The notes beneath the pieces were generated by a model. The model made no database searches. It saw only the letters and a list, made by a program, of their open reading frames with translations, and was not told the origin of the DNA. Positions 9,487 to 19,087 of a stretch of 64,000 nt of DNA are shown here, piece by piece. How positions within the stretch are numbered: position 1 is the stretch's first letter; each line of letters opens with the position of its first letter. Source of the DNA: Hathewaya limosa (GTDB lineage: Bacteria > Bacillota > Clostridia > Clostridiales > Clostridiaceae); NCBI RefSeq assembly GCF_030815255.1, contig NZ_JAUSWN010000006.1, forward strand, positions 62,001 to 126,000, in the 5' to 3' direction. Position numbers and translations under genes: made by a program.

Positions 9487-9939
9487 TTGAATAATAACGA
9501 AGTTAAGGTTTTAGTTTTTAAGGTAAATGAAGAATATTTTGCAGCAGATATAATGGAAGTAGAAAGAATTTTAGGATATGAAGAGACAACTAAAATTCCT
9601 GAAGCACCTTATTTTATAGATGGAGTTAGAAACTATGAGGGAAATATTCTTCCAGTAATGATACTTGCAAAAAAATTTAATGTTGAATTTAATGGTATTG
9701 AAAATGAATCAAAGGTTATTGTTACTAAAAATGGAGAACAAAAAATAGGTATATTAGTAGATTCAGTATCCGAAGTTATAAATGTTCAGGAGGATGTTAT
9801 AGAAAAAACTCCTGATATTGCATCTGGAATTTCTAAAAAATATGTAAAGGGGCTTATTAAATTAGATGATAGAATAATAATTTTCTTAAATTTAAATTCT
9901 ATATTATCTGATGAAGAAAAAGCCTCATTAGAATTTTAA
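9487..9939 (+). CDS. cheW: CheW chemotaxis coupling protein (first copy)
   Basis: A 150-aa, single-domain CheW/SH3-like protein. It has the typical opening VLVFKVNEEYFAADIMEVERI, the IPEAPYFIDGVRNYEGNILPV region and GILVDSVSEV. It would link chemoreceptors to CheA at the membrane arrays. The start is TTG 9487 after GGGGAGGAG. It is more divergent and longer than the second CheW at 15555. It may serve another array or partly specialise, which is an inference. Confidence 0.92.
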   Translation: MNNNEVKVLVFKVNEEYFAADIMEVERILGYEETTKIPEAPYFIDGVRNYEGNILPVMILAKKFNVEFNGIENESKVIVTKNGEQKIGILVDSVSEVINVQEDVIEKTPDIASGISKKYVKGLIKLDDRIIIFLNLNSILSDEEKASLEF

Positions 9940-9948
9940 GGTGAAATT

Positions 9949-10434
9949 ATGGAAGGCGATATAAGAATAGGCATAGGGGATTTAAACGTAGGAAAGAACC
10001 CAGATATTTTAATAACAGTAGGATTGGGTTCCTGCATAGGTATAGCTATATATGACAAAATAAATAAAATAGGTGGACTTGCACATATAATGTTACCAGA
10101 TAGTACACAATTTTCTAAGATAAATAATGAAATGAAGTTTGCGAATCTAGCTATACCAATGTTAGTTGATAAATTAGTAAAATTTGGAGCTAATAAAAGA
10201 GGAATGAAGGCAAAAATTGCAGGTGGAGCTTCTATGTTTAACTTTCCTGATCAAAAAATGACAATGGATATTGGAAGTAGAAATGCAGATGCTGTAAAGA
10301 GATCCCTAAAAGAGTTATCAATTCCTATTATTTCAGAAGATGTAGGAGGGAATAAAGGAAGAACTTTAATTTTTGACACTTCTAATGGAATAGTAACAGT
10401 TAAAACTGCTGGCTTAGGAATAAAAGAAATTTAA
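9949..10434 (+). CDS. cheD: CheD chemoreceptor glutamine deamidase
   Basis: A 161-aa protein that deamidates receptor glutamines and, in Bacillus, is controlled by CheC. The catalytic triad is visible as T23, C29 and H46 in LITVGLGSCIG and LAHIMLP. Other family blocks are AKIAGGASMF and EDVGGNKGRTLIFD. The start lies only 9 bp after the first cheW stop. The presence of cheC at 14563 gives the full Bacillus-type adaptation set. Confidence 0.95.
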   Translation: MEGDIRIGIGDLNVGKNPDILITVGLGSCIGIAIYDKINKIGGLAHIMLPDSTQFSKINNEMKFANLAIPMLVDKLVKFGANKRGMKAKIAGGASMFNFPDQKMTMDIGSRNADAVKRSLKELSIPIISEDVGGNKGRTLIFDTSNGIVTVKTAGLGIKEI

Positions 10435-10450
10435 TTATGGAGTGATTTAG

Positions 10451-11686
10451 TTGAATAAAATTAAAGTATTAGTTGTTGATGATTCAGCTTTAATGAGAAA
10501 AATAATTTCAGATATGATAAATCAGCAAAGTGATATGGAAGTAATTAATACGGCTAGAAATGGAGATGATCTATTTGAAAAATTAGATAAAGCTCCAGAC
10601 GTAATTACTTTAGATGTAGAAATGCCCAAAGTAGATGGCATAGAAGCTCTTAAAATATTAAAAAAATGCAATATAAATATTCCGGTTATTATGTTAAGTT
10701 CCTTAACAAAAAAAGGTGCTGAAACTACATTAGAATGTTTAGAGTTAGGAGCTTTTGATTTTGTAGCAAAGCCTTCAGGATCTATTTCATTAGATATAGA
10801 GAAGGTAAAAGAAAACTTAGTGGAAAAAATTAGAGCAGCCTATGGGAGAAGAAAATTCCTTGCTAATAGGGCTATTAGAAACACAAAAAGTCCTTTCGAA
10901 AAGACATATAATAAATCATCAGAAATTATTAATTCAAGAGAAAAAATCTCCAGAAATAAGGAAACTCTAAGAGAAAGAGAGACTTTGTTTAAACATAATA
11001 CTATGTCAACAACTATGCATAAAGAGTATAAAATGGAGCATGTTGAACATAAAGAGAACTTAATTAATAATCATATAGAAGGTTCTAGATTAAATAGAAG
11101 AGTAATAGATAATAAAAAGATAGATGCGGTTGTAATAGGTGCATCTACCGGTGGACCTAAAGCACTTTATGAAGTAATAACAAAATTACCAGAGTTAAAT
11201 GTGCCGGTATTTGTTGTGCAACATATGCCAGTAGGCTTTACAAAGGTTTTTGCAGATAGATTGGATAAAAATAGTGTATTAAAAGTTGTAGAGGCTGAAG
11301 ATAAAATGGAAGTTTCAAGAAACACAGTATATGTGGCTAAAGGTGGATATCATATGGAAATATGGAATGATAAAAAAATTCATCTTAATACTGAACCGGC
11401 AATTTGGGGTGTAAGACCAGCTGTAGATAAGCTATTTATATCAGCATCAAAAGTATATAGACAAAATATTTTAAGTGTAGTTTTGACAGGTATGGGTAAA
11501 GATGGTGCAGAAGGAACAGTAGCTATAAAAGATGGTGGTGGCGTAACATTTTCAGAAGATGAAAGAACATGTACTATTTATGGAATGCCTAAAGCAGCGT
11601 TTAATACTGGAAAAGTAGATGAAGTTATACCTTTAAATGAAGTGGTAAGTAGAATTACTGAAGTAGTTTTAAGGAGAGGGGCATAA
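10451..11686 (+). CDS. cheB: CheB protein-glutamate methylesterase
   Basis: A 411-aa protein. The receiver domain is at about 1-120, with phospho-acceptor D55 in TLDVEMPK. The C-terminal methylesterase starts near residue 220, with catalytic S232 in IGASTGGPK, the histidine in VVQHMP and the aspartate in GMGKDGAEG. It removes methyl groups from chemoreceptors. The charged linker of roughly 100 residues between the domains is longer than in most CheB proteins. The start is TTG 10451 after GGAGTG. It sits with cheR and cheD in the operon. Confidence 0.95.
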   Translation: MNKIKVLVVDDSALMRKIISDMINQQSDMEVINTARNGDDLFEKLDKAPDVITLDVEMPKVDGIEALKILKKCNINIPVIMLSSLTKKGAETTLECLELGAFDFVAKPSGSISLDIEKVKENLVEKIRAAYGRRKFLANRAIRNTKSPFEKTYNKSSEIINSREKISRNKETLRERETLFKHNTMSTTMHKEYKMEHVEHKENLINNHIEGSRLNRRVIDNKKIDAVVIGASTGGPKALYEVITKLPELNVPVFVVQHMPVGFTKVFADRLDKNSVLKVVEAEDKMEVSRNTVYVAKGGYHMEIWNDKKIHLNTEPAIWGVRPAVDKLFISASKVYRQNILSVVLTGMGKDGAEGTVAIKDGGGVTFSEDERTCTIYGMPKAAFNTGKVDEVIPLNEVVSRITEVVLRRGA

Positions 11687-11691
11687 TTTAG

Positions 11692-12459
11692 ATGGATTTT
11701 TTATATTTAGAAAAATGGGTTAAAAAGGAATATGGTATAGATCTTACAGCATATAAGTCTAATCAATTGCATAGAAGAATAGAAAGCTTTGCAACAAGAG
11801 TAGGGGCCAAAAATGCAGAACAATTTGTAGATATATTACAAGGAGATAAATCCCAAAAACAAAAATTTTTAGATTTTTTAACTATAAACGTTACAGAATT
11901 TTTTAGAAATCCCGATATATTTAAAGATTTCGAAAAAAATATGAAAGACTATATAGCTAAAAATAATAGAGGTATAAAAATCTGGAGTGCAGCCTGTTCC
12001 ATTGGTTCAGAACCATATTCAGTAGCTATGCTACTAAAGGAAGTAAATAGTAGACAAAGTCCTAAAATATTAGCAACAGATATAGATGCTACTATTTTAA
12101 AACGTGCACAAGAAGGGTGCTATACAAAATTAGAAGTTAAAAATATAAAGCCAGAACTTTTAAATAAATATTTTACAAAGTCAGACGATAATTATATAAT
12201 TAATTCAGATTTAAAACGAATGATTACATTTAAAAGGCAAGATCTTATATTAGATAATTATGAAAAGGACTTCGATATTATTATTTGCAGAAATGTAGTT
12301 ATATATTTTAATCAAGATGTAAAAGATAAAATCTATAGAAAATTTAGTGCTTCCCTTAAAAAAGGAGGGTTACTTTTTGTAGGAGCTACAGAAAGTATAT
12401 ATAATTATAAAGATTATGGATTTGAAAAAGCTTCTACATTTATCTATAGAAAATTATAG
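11692..12459 (+). CDS. cheR: CheR chemoreceptor methyltransferase
   Basis: A 255-aa SAM-dependent enzyme that methylates receptor glutamates. It has a helical N-terminal domain, then NVTEFFRNP, the SAM-binding WSAACSIGSEPYS, ILATDID and FDIIICRNVVIYF. The length is normal. The start is 5 bp after the cheB stop; the ribosome site AGGAGAGGGG lies within cheB. It opposes CheB in adaptation. Confidence 0.96.
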   Translation: MDFLYLEKWVKKEYGIDLTAYKSNQLHRRIESFATRVGAKNAEQFVDILQGDKSQKQKFLDFLTINVTEFFRNPDIFKDFEKNMKDYIAKNNRGIKIWSAACSIGSEPYSVAMLLKEVNSRQSPKILATDIDATILKRAQEGCYTKLEVKNIKPELLNKYFTKSDDNYIINSDLKRMITFKRQDLILDNYEKDFDIIICRNVVIYFNQDVKDKIYRKFSASLKKGGLLFVGATESIYNYKDYGFEKASTFIYRKL

Positions 12460-12471
12460 GGGGGATGCGAG

Positions 12472-14550
12472 ATGGATACATCACAATATATGTCTATGTT
12501 TTTAGAAGAGTCTATGGATAATTTACAAACATTGAATGAATCTCTTCTTGAACTTGAACAAAATCCAGATGATGTAGATAAGCTAAATGAAATTTTTAGA
12601 GTAGCACATACAATAAAAGGTATGGCAGCTACTATGGGATTTTCTGAAATGGCAGAGCTTACGCATAAGATGGAAGATGTATTATCAAAATTTAGAGAAG
12701 GCGAACTTAAAGTAACAGAAAACGTAGTCACTACTTTATTTAAATGCCTAGATACTTTAGAACTTATGGTGGACAATATTTCAGAAGGTATAGAAGATGA
12801 AGTTGAAATAGATGAAATAATAAATGAACTTAAAAATATTGAAAATGTAAGTTTAAATTCTGAAAAACAAGAAACTAAAGAAGAAGAGACAAATAAAGAA
12901 GTAAAAGAAAAAGAAGTAGAAGTAAGTGATAATTCTCAAAAGGCTAATAGTATAGAATTAAATGAGTATGATAGAGATATTATAAAACAAGCTATAGAGA
13001 AAAGTTTTAATGTTTTTAGATTAAATGTGGAGCTAGATGAAAACACAATTTTAAAAACAGCCAGAGCATTCTTAGTTTTCAGAGTATTAGAAGATTTAGG
13101 GGAAATTATAAAGTCTATACCATCAACAGACGATATTGAAAATGAGGATTTTGAGTTTAATATAGAATTAGTTTTTGTAACTACAAGTGATAAAGAAACA
13201 GTTAAGACTGGAGTTATGGGTGTTTCAGAAATTAAAAATGTTGACATACAAGAGATTACTTTAGATGATTTAAGTGAATCTACTCCAAAGGAAGAAATTA
13301 AAGAAAAAAAATCAGAAGAAGTTAAAGAAAAAGAAATTAAAGAAGTTACTCCTAAAGCTGAACCTAAAAAGGCTAAAGTAAATAAGAGTGCTAGGAAATC
13401 TTCAGATGGTGAACATAAGAAGGCTCACCAATCAGTAAGAGTTGATTTAGAAAGATTAGATAAGTTCTTAACTATGGTATCAGAATTAGTTATTCATAGA
13501 ACTAGACTTGAGCAACTTGCAAGTAATCATAAGTTAACTGATTTAAATGAAACACTAGAACAAATAGCTAGAACGACTTCTGACCTGCAAGACCTAGTTA
13601 TGAAAATCAGAATGTTGCCTCTTGAAGTGGTATTTAGTAGATTCCCTAGAATGATAAGAGACCTATCTGTAGAACTTAACAAAGAAATGGAACTTATAAT
13701 CGAAGGACAAGATACTGAGCTAGATAGGACTGTAATTGATGAAATAGGTGAACCACTAATTCACTTATTAAGAAATTCTGCAGACCATGGTATAGAGTCA
13801 AAGGAAGAAAGAATTAAAGCTGGAAAGGATCCTGTTGGAAAGATCAAATTAATAGCTTATCAAGAGGGGACAAAGGCTGTAATTAAAGTAGTAGATGATG
13901 GTGCAGGAATAAACGTTGAGAGAGTAAGATCAAAAGCAGAAGAAAAAGGCATCAATACTGAAGGTATGGATGAAAATGATATTAAAAACTTAATATTTAA
14001 CCAAGGTTTTAGTACAAATACAGAAGTAACAGATATATCAGGTAGAGGTGTTGGAATGGACGTTGTTAAAACTAAAATTACAACACTAGGAGGAACTGTT
14101 GATGTTACATCACAAGAAGGTGTTGGTACAATCTTCACAATTAGATTGCCATTGACCCTTCAAATTATCCAAGCTCTTTTAGTTAAAGTTGGAACTGAAA
14201 CAATGGCGATTTCTTTAGGATATATAGATAGAGTAATTGATTTCAAAGAAGAACTTATTAAGAAATCAAATAATAAAGAAGTTATTCTGTATAGTGGAAA
14301 TATTATACCATTAATAAGAGTTAGTAAAAAATTGGGATTAGAAGAAGTTAAAGGTGGTAAAAAATATATTGTAATTACAAAGGTTGGAGAGAAAACAGTT
14401 GGCTTATTAGTTGATTCATTGTTAGGGCAACAGGAAATTGTAATTAAACCTTTAGGAAAAACTCTTCAAAATCTAACAGAATATATAGGAGCAACTATTC
14501 TAGGTGATGGATTAGTTACGTTAATTTTAGACGTTGGTGCTCTTATTTAG
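12472..14550 (+). CDS. cheA: CheA chemotaxis histidine kinase
   Basis: A 692-aa kinase that phosphorylates CheY and CheB. The HPt domain carries the phospho-histidine H46 in VAHTIKGMAATMGF. A K/E-rich linker follows, then a P2-like domain, a second charged linker, the dimerisation helices, the HATPase domain (LLRNSADHGIES, VVDDGAGIN, SGRGVGMDVV) and a C-terminal CheW-like domain. All catalytic boxes are present. The start is ATG 12472 with a GGGGGG-rich ribosome site. The stop abuts the cheC ribosome site. Confidence 0.97.
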   Translation: MDTSQYMSMFLEESMDNLQTLNESLLELEQNPDDVDKLNEIFRVAHTIKGMAATMGFSEMAELTHKMEDVLSKFREGELKVTENVVTTLFKCLDTLELMVDNISEGIEDEVEIDEIINELKNIENVSLNSEKQETKEEETNKEVKEKEVEVSDNSQKANSIELNEYDRDIIKQAIEKSFNVFRLNVELDENTILKTARAFLVFRVLEDLGEIIKSIPSTDDIENEDFEFNIELVFVTTSDKETVKTGVMGVSEIKNVDIQEITLDDLSESTPKEEIKEKKSEEVKEKEIKEVTPKAEPKKAKVNKSARKSSDGEHKKAHQSVRVDLERLDKFLTMVSELVIHRTRLEQLASNHKLTDLNETLEQIARTTSDLQDLVMKIRMLPLEVVFSRFPRMIRDLSVELNKEMELIIEGQDTELDRTVIDEIGEPLIHLLRNSADHGIESKEERIKAGKDPVGKIKLIAYQEGTKAVIKVVDDGAGINVERVRSKAEEKGINTEGMDENDIKNLIFNQGFSTNTEVTDISGRGVGMDVVKTKITTLGGTVDVTSQEGVGTIFTIRLPLTLQIIQALLVKVGTETMAISLGYIDRVIDFKEELIKKSNNKEVILYSGNIIPLIRVSKKLGLEEVKGGKKYIVITKVGEKTVGLLVDSLLGQQEIVIKPLGKTLQNLTEYIGATILGDGLVTLILDVGALI

Positions 14551-14562
14551 GAGGTGAGTTTA

Positions 14563-15159
14563 ATGGATTATAAATCATTAACTCCCATACAATTGGATGC
14601 ATTAAGAGAAGTTGGGAATATAGGGGTAGGAAATTCTGCTACAGCATTATCTCAGCTTTTAAATAAGAAAGTTGATATTACAGTGCCTAATATAAATATA
14701 GTTTCTTTCGAAGAAATATATAATAAAATAGGAGCTGAAGAAATAGTTATTGGAGTTTTGGTGAGAGTTTTAGGAGATGCACCAGGAAATATATTATTTA
14801 TATTTAGTAAAGATTCTGCATTAAGTATTATAAATGACTTAACAGGTTCTAAAGCTGATGAATTTGATGATATGGGAAAATCAGTATTATGTGAAATAGG
14901 AAATATTATTTCAAGTTCATATATGAATTCTATAGGGGTATTTACTAATACAACTTTAATTCCGTCAGTACCAGCAGTTACTTATGATATGCTAGGTGCA
15001 ATTTTATCTACTACATTTATAGAATCTGGACAATATGATGATCATGTACTTGATATAGAAACATCTTTCCTAGAAGATGAAAGTGAGTTAAGTGGACATT
15101 TTTATTATGTTCCAATGCCAGGTTCACTAGAAAAAATATTAAATGCTTTAGGAATATAA
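14563..15159 (+). CDS. cheC: CheC CheY-P phosphatase
   Basis: A 198-aa protein with two CheC-type active motifs, LREVGNIGVGNSATAL and LCEIGNIISSSYMNS, each with the E..N pair used for CheY-P dephosphorylation. It also binds and regulates CheD in Bacillus. The frame opens at GTG 14554, but that codon is inside the AGGAGGTGA ribosome site, so ATG 14563 is the start. Confidence 0.95.
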   Translation: MDYKSLTPIQLDALREVGNIGVGNSATALSQLLNKKVDITVPNINIVSFEEIYNKIGAEEIVIGVLVRVLGDAPGNILFIFSKDSALSIINDLTGSKADEFDDMGKSVLCEIGNIISSSYMNSIGVFTNTTLIPSVPAVTYDMLGAILSTTFIESGQYDDHVLDIETSFLEDESELSGHFYYVPMPGSLEKILNALGI

Positions 15160-15180
15160 GCAAATTATGGAGGTATTATA

Positions 15181-15543
15181 ATGTCTACAAGAGTTTTAAT
15201 AGTTGATGACGCTACATTTATGAGAATGATGATTAAGGATATTTTAGAAAAGAATTCCTTTGAAGTAGTAGGAGAGGCAGATAATGGTTTGAAAGCTGTA
15301 GAACTTTATAAAGCAGAAAAACCAGACGTAGTTACAATGGATATAACTATGCCAGATATGGATGGTATAGAGGCAGTTAAAGAAATTCGTAAAATAAACC
15401 CAAATGCTAAGATTATTATGTGTAGTGCTATGGGACAACAAACAATGGTTATGGATGCTATAAAGGCAGGAGCTAAAGACTTTATTGTAAAGCCATTCCA
15501 AGCAGATAGAGTAATAGAAGCCATTAAAAAAGTAGTTGGCTAG
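15181..15543 (+). CDS. cheY: CheY response regulator
   Basis: A 120-aa single receiver domain with IVDDATFMR, phospho-acceptor D54 in TMDITMPDMDG, a switch Ser/Thr region (IMCSAMGQ) and the conserved lysine in FIVKPF. Phosphorylated CheY binds the FliM and FliY N-termini encoded just downstream and so sets motor rotation. It has a clear AGGAGG-type site and close spacing. Confidence 0.95.
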   Translation: MSTRVLIVDDATFMRMMIKDILEKNSFEVVGEADNGLKAVELYKAEKPDVVTMDITMPDMDGIEAVKEIRKINPNAKIIMCSAMGQQTMVMDAIKAGAKDFIVKPFQADRVIEAIKKVVG

Positions 15544-15554
15544 GAGGCAGTGAT

Positions 15555-15956
15555 ATGCAAGTAGTTATATTCAAAATTTTGGATGAACAGTTTGCAGTAG
15601 AAACTGAAAAGATTAAAAGTATAAATGATATGATGGAAGTTACAGCTGTGCCTAAGGCGCCAGCATATATTAAGGGGCTTATAAACTTAAGAGGTAATGT
15701 AAGTTCACTTTTAGATGTAAATCTTTTATTAGGATTGGAACAGAGCAAAGAACAAAGTAGTATTATTATATTAAATTTACAAGAAGAATCTGTTGGAATT
15801 GCAGTAGATGAAGTTAGTGAAGTATTAGATATAGAAGAAAGTCTAATAGAAAAAACCGAAGAACTAAAAGAAAAACCTTACTTAAAAGGTGTAATTAATT
15901 TTAAAGATAGAATAGTAACTTTAATTGACATTAATAAAATGATACCAAACTATTAA
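15555..15956 (+). CDS. cheW: CheW chemotaxis coupling protein (second copy)
   Basis: A 133-aa CheW domain: QVVIFKILDEQFAVETEKIKSI, AVPKAPAYIKGLINLRGNV, and GIAVDEVSEVLDIEE. This copy carries the canonical GLINLRG block, so it is probably the main coupler between receptors and CheA. It begins 11 bp after cheY, with GGAGG at 15543-15547. Confidence 0.94.
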   Translation: MQVVIFKILDEQFAVETEKIKSINDMMEVTAVPKAPAYIKGLINLRGNVSSLLDVNLLLGLEQSKEQSSIIILNLQEESVGIAVDEVSEVLDIEESLIEKTEELKEKPYLKGVINFKDRIVTLIDINKMIPNY

Positions 15957-15988
15957 TATCAATTTGAAAACAGAAATGAGGGAAGAGT

Positions 15989-16984
15989 ATGGCTGATGTA
16001 TTATCGCAGAATGAAATAGATGCCCTTTTATCAGCTTTATCATCAGGGGAGTTAGAACCTGATGAGCTTCAAGAAGAAGAGGAACATAAGGTTAAAAAGT
16101 ATGATTTTAGAAGCCCTCAAAAATTCTCTAAGGAGCATTTAAGAACTCTAGAGTTAATCCACGATAACTATGGTAGGATAATTTCCACATATTTAACAGG
16201 GCAAGTAAGAACAAATATAAAAGTAAAGATTGAAACGATTCAACAAATAACATATGAGGAATTCATACATTCAGTATCTAATCCTACTATGCTTACAATT
16301 TTCAAAATGCCACCACTAAATGGTACTTTACTTTTTGAAACAAACCCTGAGTTTGTATTCCAAATTATAGACATGCTTCTAGGTGGAAGTGGTACTAGAA
16401 AAAATGAAATTAGAGAATTTACAGACATAGATAAAAAGATAATGTGGAGAGTTAATCAAGGGTTAATTGAAAACTTGAAGTTAGCTTGGGAGGATATAGT
16501 ACAAGTTCAACCAGAAATAGAAGGGCTTGAAACTAATCCTGCTCTAAATCAGACTTTGGCACCTAATGAGCCAGTTGCTTTAATTACTTTTACAGTGGAA
16601 ATGGGTGAATATAATACTTTTATAAATATCTGTATTCCTTATCTTAGCGTAGAGAAGTTGCTTGATAAGTTAGAAGTACAATATTGGTTTAGAGGAAATA
16701 ATGAAGAAGTAGAAGAAGAAGTAGAAACAACTAAGCTTAGAAAACGTTTAGATATAGTAGATGTAAAGATGTTAGCCGTTTTAGGAGAAAGTAAAATTAC
16801 AATAGAAGATTTCTTAAAACTTTCTGTTGGCGATGTGGTTTCGTTAGAGCAAAAGGCTATAGATCCAGTTGAAATTTACATAGGTGAAAAGCCTTATTAT
16901 TATGCTAAACCAGGAATATTAGGCAAAAACAAAGGAGTACAAGTTCTTGATATTATAGATAAGGATGTGGAAAGCTATGAATAA
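15989..16984 (+). CDS. fliM: FliM flagellar motor switch protein
   Basis: A 331-aa C-ring protein. The N-terminal LSQNEIDALLSAL motif binds CheY-P. A middle CheC-like domain follows, then a C-terminal SpoA domain (RKRLDIVDVKMLAVLGESKI, ISLEQ-type core). The length is standard. It overlaps fliY by 8 bp, suggesting translational coupling. Its location inside the chemotaxis operon rather than the basal-body operon is notable but not rare in clostridia. Confidence 0.96.
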   Translation: MADVLSQNEIDALLSALSSGELEPDELQEEEEHKVKKYDFRSPQKFSKEHLRTLELIHDNYGRIISTYLTGQVRTNIKVKIETIQQITYEEFIHSVSNPTMLTIFKMPPLNGTLLFETNPEFVFQIIDMLLGGSGTRKNEIREFTDIDKKIMWRVNQGLIENLKLAWEDIVQVQPEIEGLETNPALNQTLAPNEPVALITFTVEMGEYNTFINICIPYLSVEKLLDKLEVQYWFRGNNEEVEEEVETTKLRKRLDIVDVKMLAVLGESKITIEDFLKLSVGDVVSLEQKAIDPVEIYIGEKPYYYAKPGILGKNKGVQVLDIIDKDVESYE

Positions 16985-18164
16985 TGGATTTCTTTCACAA
17001 GAAGAGATAAATGCACTATTAAATGGTGGCAATGACACAGAAAATTCAGGTAGTATGCCAGTGGAAGAAGCAAATAATAATGAAGATTTAACTAATATAG
17101 AAAAAGATATTTTGGGGGAAGTTGGAAACATTTCCATGGGGTCTGCATCAACAGCGTTGTCTACAATTATTGGTCAACCTGTAAATATAACTACTCCTAC
17201 AGTATCTACAACTACTTTAAATAAAATGAGGAATGAATTTGAAATTCCTAATGTTGCATTAGATGTGAAATATACTAGTGGAATAGCAGGTAGTAATTTA
17301 TTTGTTATGAAAATTACAGATGCAGCAGTTATAGCTAATTTAATGATGGGTGGAGACGGTAAGATAGAAGAAAAACCTACAGAACTGTCAGAACTTGAAA
17401 TTAGTGCTGTATCTGAGGCTATGAATCAAATGATAGGTTCTGCTGCTACTTCAATGGCAACTATGTTTACGAGAGAAGTAAATATATCTCCTCCAACATC
17501 AAAAGTTTGGGATGATCAAACAGTTGATTTTTCTCAATGTATTGACGGAGATGAAGAAATAGTTAGAGTTTCATTTAGAATGACTATAGGAGATTTAGTA
17601 GACAGTAATATTATGCAAATTCTTCCTATGGATACTACAAAAACTATTATAAATATAATGATGGGTAATGAACAAAAAGGAAATAATGCACAGGTTTCAG
17701 CTAAATCAGTAGAAGAACAGTTACCAGTGCAAAATAATCAACCAATTTATGAGGAGCCAGTAAGACAGCAGCCAGTTTATGAAACACCTGCGCCTAATTA
17801 TACTCAAGCTCCAGTTTATGAAAAACCAATTGAACGTGCACCTGTAAATGTTCAACAGGCTACTTTTGCTCCATTACAAGGAACAGGAGTACAAGATGTA
17901 CCAAGAAACATAGATTTAATATTAGATGTACCTTTGAATATTTCTGTTGTATTAGGTAGATCTAAAAAGAATATAAAAGATATTTTAGAACTTGGAGTAG
18001 GTTCTTTAATTGAATTAGATAAATTAGCTGAAGAACCAGTAGAAATACTTGTAAATGGAAAGAAAATTGCCTATGGAGAAGTTGTAGTAGTAGATGAAAA
18101 CTTTGGTGTAAGAATTACAAGTATAATAAGTTCAGAAGACAGAGTTAGAAGTTTAGGAAAATAG
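16977..18164 (+). CDS. fliY: FliY motor switch phosphatase (FliN-type SpoA C-terminus)
   Basis: A 395-aa C-ring protein. The FLSQEEINALLNGG start resembles the FliM CheY-binding motif. Two CheC-type motifs (LGEVGNISMGSAST and VSEAMNQMIGSAAT) dephosphorylate CheY-P in Bacillus FliY. A Pro/Gln-rich linker (about residues 245-300) precedes a FliN-like SpoA domain. No separate fliN exists in the window, so FliY supplies it. The frame opens at 16965; ATG 16977 overlaps the fliM stop and is preferred. This is the last gene of the operon, before a terminator. Confidence 0.95.
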   Translation: MNNGFLSQEEINALLNGGNDTENSGSMPVEEANNNEDLTNIEKDILGEVGNISMGSASTALSTIIGQPVNITTPTVSTTTLNKMRNEFEIPNVALDVKYTSGIAGSNLFVMKITDAAVIANLMMGGDGKIEEKPTELSELEISAVSEAMNQMIGSAATSMATMFTREVNISPPTSKVWDDQTVDFSQCIDGDEEIVRVSFRMTIGDLVDSNIMQILPMDTTKTIINIMMGNEQKGNNAQVSAKSVEEQLPVQNNQPIYEEPVRQQPVYETPAPNYTQAPVYEKPIERAPVNVQQATFAPLQGTGVQDVPRNIDLILDVPLNISVVLGRSKKNIKDILELGVGSLIELDKLAEEPVEILVNGKKIAYGEVVVVDENFGVRITSIISSEDRVRSLGK

Positions 18165-18170
18165 TAATTA

Positions 18171-18203
18171 AAAAGACATGTATAGAGTGCATGTCTTTTT
18201 TTT
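18171..18203 (+). terminator. intrinsic terminator of the chemotaxis operon
   Basis: A 10-bp stem (AAAAGACATG at 18171-18180, CATGTCTTTT at 18190-18199) is followed by a T run, starting 7 bp after the fliY stop. Confidence 0.92.
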
Positions 18204-18276
18204 ATGAAAAAGTTTACATATAGTAAATTACTGTGAAATTTGTATTAAATGCTTCATGTTTATGGAAAATAGTATA

Positions 18277-18304
18277 TAAACTTTTAAGTATCATATACGA
18301 TAAT
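18277..18304 (+). promoter_or_regulatory. sigma-D promoter of the flgM late operon
   Basis: TAAA at 18277-18280, 17 bp, CGATAAT at 18298-18304. It is the only promoter-like element between the fliY terminator and flgM that matches the other flagellar sites. The leader would be about 60 nt. Confidence 0.8.
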
Positions 18305-18372
18305 ATAATTAAATCAAGTAGTCCTTTTAAAGTTCCAAGATTTTAATTAAACCTAGTTTAGGAGTGAAAAAA

Positions 18373-18645
18373 ATGAAAATAAATAATGTTTCTATTAATA
18401 AGGTTATAAACATTTATGATAATAAGAAACAAAAAATAGAAAGTAAAATATCTAAAGAAAATAAGGATAAAATAGAAATTTCTAATTTAGGAAAAAAGTT
18501 AAGTAGTTTAAACTGTGATATTCTTCAAAAGAATTCGGATAAAAGGGTTGAAGAAATAAGAAAAGAAGTACAACAAGGTACTTATAATAGAGATTCCAAG
18601 CTTATAGCAAAAAAATTAATAGATGTAATAAGAAATAGGGATATT
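18373..18645 (+). CDS. flgM: FlgM anti-sigma-D factor
   Basis: A 91-aa protein that holds sigma-D inactive until the hook is complete. The C-terminal half (ILQKNSDKRVEEIRKEVQQGTY.., KKLIDVIRN) fits the FlgM sigma-binding helices. The N-terminal half is Lys/Asn-rich and disordered-looking. ATG 18373 is chosen over GTG 18364, which sits in the GGAG ribosome site. The stop is the TAA at about 18646-18648. It is first in the late operon, next to the FlgN chaperone gene as in other flagellated Firmicutes. Confidence 0.88.
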
Positions 18646-18669
18646 TAAAGCAAGGAGAGTTTTTAGTAT

Positions 18670-19083
18670 ATGAAAAAAAAGTTAAAAGATATTTTTATAA
18701 GAGAACTAGAAGCTTTAAATAGGTTATTAGAAACTTTAGAAGAACAGCATAAATACATTGTAAAAAATGAAGTTTTTAAGTTAGAAAAGATAAAAAGTAA
18801 AATAGAAGAAATGAATAAAGGTGTAGCTCTAAGTGAAATGGAAAGAAGAAAATTAACAGGAGAAGAAAGTGTTAATGAAATAGTTTCTAGATATGAAGAT
18901 GAAGAGCTTAGCATGCTATATAGAGATATTAAGAAAGTCTTAAATGAACTTAAGCTTCAAAAAGAAACAAATGAAGTATTAATAAAACAAGAATTAGGAT
19001 TTACAACTCAGATGTTAAATTTATTAAATCCAAAGAGCGGTACTCCTAAAACTTATAATGCTTACGGAAAGGTCAAAAGGTGA
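18670..19083 (+). CDS. flgN: FlgN-like export chaperone for FlgK/FlgL
   Basis: A 137-aa, almost wholly helical protein with coiled-coil character (LEALNRLLETLEEQHKYIVKNEVFKLEKIK). This fits the FlgN family, which delivers hook-filament junction proteins to the export gate. The call rests on this pattern and on its place between flgM and flgK. The stop overlaps the flgK ribosome site. Confidence 0.82.
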   Translation: MKKKLKDIFIRELEALNRLLETLEEQHKYIVKNEVFKLEKIKSKIEEMNKGVALSEMERRKLTGEESVNEIVSRYEDEELSMLYRDIKKVLNELKLQKETNEVLIKQELGFTTQMLNLLNPKSGTPKTYNAYGKVKR

Positions 19084-19087
19084 TAAT

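Noticed and set aside
13860..14138. Minus-strand open frame inside cheA
   Set aside because: It is a shadow of the conserved kinase domain; it has no ribosome site or recognisable protein features. The same holds for the other minus-strand frames (for example 12444-12776, 43065-43436, 51217-51588, 54582-54986, 58397-58852).
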